From assembly GCA_013286425.1 (NCBI GenBank), contig JABDFS010000038.1:1-32610 (forward strand): 32,610 nt of DNA, read 5' to 3'. The stretch is from Bacteroidota bacterium. GTDB taxonomy: Bacteria > Bacteroidota > Bacteroidia > Chitinophagales > Chitinophagaceae. Positions 31,045-32,610 of this stretch are shown one piece after another (position 1 is the stretch's first letter; each line of letters starts with the position of its first letter). The position numbers and the translations under genes were made by a program. The notes beneath the pieces are model-generated. The model saw nothing but the letters and a program-made list of their open reading frames with translations. It searched no databases and was not told the origin of the DNA.

Positions 31045-32610
31045 ATGAAACTAACCTTTACACTTATTGTTTTATGTTTTTCTATTGAATTAATGGCGCA
31101 AAAAGCAGGAACGCTTGATAGCAGTTTTGGGGTGGATGGAAAAGTGCTTGATACTAGTTTTAATCAGGCAGATTGTAATGCAATGGCTTTGCAACCTGAC
31201 GGCAAAATATTGACAGGAGGTTACACTGATACTTTAACCAATGCTTTGCACGGTGGCTTTTATATAAACAGGTATACTAGTGATGGAAGTATTGACGGAA
31301 GTTTTGGTGTAAACGGGAAGGTGATTATCAGGCAAATTCAAGGTGTTATTGCATATTCACCAAAAACAATTATTGTTCAACCAGATCATAAAATTGTAGC
31401 ATTGGGTTATTTTCTTCCCGGCAAGCTATACAGCGATGTAGGTTTAATCCGTTTAAATGAAGATGGCAGTTTAGATAACACCTTCGGCACGAATGGCTTT
31501 GTACTTACTTCAATAAGCAAATGGGATGATGTTTTAGGCGGAATGGTTTTGCAGCCCGATGGAAAGATAGTGGTAGCAGGCAATAAACAGGTGGATGAAT
31601 ATACACCAGGCCCTGACTTTGTATTGCGCTATTTGCCTGACGGCACGCCTGATGAAAGTTTTGGCGATAAAGGACAAGTGTTCACCTCATTTCCCCTTAA
31701 TTCAATACCAGGTGGAGTAGTATTACAACCCGATGGTAAGATTGTGACAGGAGACGAATATAGCGGAAGTTCATCTCAGTTTCAACTGGTGCGGTACAAT
31801 ACAGACGGAACGCTTGATGAAACCTTTGGAGCGAATGGCTTTGCCAGGATAAAAGCCGCTTCAGGTTTTTTAAGCGAGCTAAATAGTCTTGCGATTCAGG
31901 AAGACGGAAAATTTGTTGCAGCAGGACGTTACGACTTATTTGAACCGGCAATGGCACTGGCAAGATTTAACGCTGATGGAAGTATTGATTCTGCTTTTGG
32001 AAATTTAGGTTTAGGCTATATTTATTTGTATTCACCGGATGTATACGCCATTGGTAAAAGCGTATTTGTTTCACGCGGTAAAAAAATTATTCTTACCGGA
32101 TTTTATTCTAAAAGCTATGCAGAACAGGTTGCCGCAGTGCAATACAATGAAAACGGGATAATAGATTCTTCTTTTGGCGAATATGGGATCGCTGCAGGCA
32201 GTTTTACAAATAAATTTGGCTCTGATATTACAAGCGGTCTTGGATTGTTGCAACCTGATGGAAAAATAATTGTTTCAGGTTGCTTTTTCAGGGATAAAAA
32301 TGGTTTCAAATACAGTGTTGGATTAGTGCGCTATGCGGATGGCCTTTCCAAAAAACAGATCATCGTTCAAAAGATCAAACATTATATACAAACACATAAT
32401 GCACAGGCAACAACATTAAACAATGTTCCCATCTATCCCAATCCTGCACAAAATGTATTGCATGTAGAAGGTTTATCATCTAATCAAAAAACAAAACTTA
32501 CTGTTGTTGATTTTAATGGCAAAATAGCCATGAGCTATGAACTATCACCTATGAACTCTTCCTACAACCTCATCATTGCATCATTACATGCAGGTAATTA
32601 TTTACTGAAG
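31045..32610 (+). CDS. T9SS-exported delta-60 repeat protein (3' end outside the window)
   Basis: An ATG frame open for 522 codons to the window edge, so the gene is partial at its 3' end. A signal peptide (LIVLCFSIELMAQ) is followed by delta-60 repeats of ~55-60 residues, each with an LDSSFGVDGKV-type strand and an LQPDGKIL.GG-type turn. About seven are visible, from residue ~22 to ~440 (for example LDNTFGTNGFV, PDESFGDKGQV, LDETFGANGFA, IDSAFGNLGLG, IDSSFGEYGI). They should fold as a beta-propeller or similar repeat surface. From ~462 the sequence is a type A Por secretion tail (NVPIYPNPAQNVLHVEG, later SLHAGNYLLK), which directs export by the type IX system and surface attachment. Only the last ~5-10 residues are missing. 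Role on the surface unknown. Confidence 0.92.
   Translation, partial: MKLTFTLIVLCFSIELMAQKAGTLDSSFGVDGKVLDTSFNQADCNAMALQPDGKILTGGYTDTLTNALHGGFYINRYTSDGSIDGSFGVNGKVIIRQIQGVIAYSPKTIIVQPDHKIVALGYFLPGKLYSDVGLIRLNEDGSLDNTFGTNGFVLTSISKWDDVLGGMVLQPDGKIVVAGNKQVDEYTPGPDFVLRYLPDGTPDESFGDKGQVFTSFPLNSIPGGVVLQPDGKIVTGDEYSGSSSQFQLVRYNTDGTLDETFGANGFARIKAASGFLSELNSLAIQEDGKFVAAGRYDLFEPAMALARFNADGSIDSAFGNLGLGYIYLYSPDVYAIGKSVFVSRGKKIILTGFYSKSYAEQVAAVQYNENGIIDSSFGEYGIAAGSFTNKFGSDITSGLGLLQPDGKIIVSGCFFRDKNGFKYSVGLVRYADGLSKKQIIVQKIKHYIQTHNAQATTLNNVPIYPNPAQNVLHVEGLSSNQKTKLTVVDFNGKIAMSYELSPMNSSYNLIIASLHAGNYLLK

Overview
This window comes from a Bacteroidota chromosome, most likely the order Chitinophagales (Chitinophagaceae-like). 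The evidence is the gene families present: DUF5916, DUF4846, DUF1361, a DUF4369/TlpA lipoprotein, an Asp-type MurA, a RicT with Cys-rich N-terminus, and a delta-60-repeat protein with a type IX secretion (T9SS) tail. Start sites also lack Shine-Dalgarno sequences and are A-rich upstream, and some promoters match the Bacteroidota TTTG-N19-TAnnTTTG pattern. No rRNA, tRNA, CRISPR array or transposase gene was seen.

Layout. 1-780 has no recognisable gene but holds an inverted array of 11-bp units. 781-6708 has a secreted DUF5916 protein, three small plus-strand genes ending in a GNAT acetyltransferase, a DUF4846 lipoprotein and murA. 6709-7139 is a divergent control region with hairpins and a promoter. 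7140-12852 has an alpha-helical protein of unknown role, a glyoxalase-II-like hydrolase and a large propeller plus outer-membrane-barrel protein. 12867-15242 (minus strand) has DUF1361, diacylglycerol kinase, two tiny ORFs, and a winged-helix regulator with its membrane partner. A palindrome of the form ACTTTG-N5-CAAAGT occurs on both sides of that regulator pair. 15321-17908 has a TlpA-like lipoprotein and gatB. 18016-23711 has a zinc-dependent phospholipase C-like protein, ricT, holB (delta prime), murF and a DUF983 protein.

23715-28361 (minus strand) is a phenylacetate-degradation cluster read paaA-paaB-[four-helix-bundle gene]-paaC-paaD-paaG-like-paaI-like. Together these would convert phenylacetyl-CoA to its ring epoxide (PaaABC, with PaaD for maturation), isomerise it to the oxepin (PaaG) and clear dead-end thioesters (PaaI). 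The PaaE reductase is not in the window. This operon is the most unusual part of the sequence. A 23S-rRNA-intervening-sequence-type four-helix-bundle gene sits between paaB and paaC, flanked by inverted 7-bp repeat arrays. One of those arrays supplies the start codon and N-terminus of PaaC. A six-copy 8-bp repeat adds exactly 16 residues inside PaaC, and a GC-rich palindromic repeat is read in the same frame inside both PaaD and (more diverged) PaaB. A perfect 14-bp palindrome, a likely operator, lies 25 bp before paaA, with a second inverted array of 11-bp units upstream of it.

28362-32610 is AT-rich accessory DNA: a small membrane protein, a lipoprotein, a small cytosolic protein of unknown function, a duplicated ~62-bp sequence, several hairpins, and a large 3'-truncated delta-60-repeat/T9SS cargo gene (31045 to the window end).

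Three intergenic regions (361-462, 20352-20588, 28456-28572) are long imperfect palindromes. Two share an 11-bp internal period although their sequences are unrelated. These, with the repeat-invaded paa operon, are the main leads.
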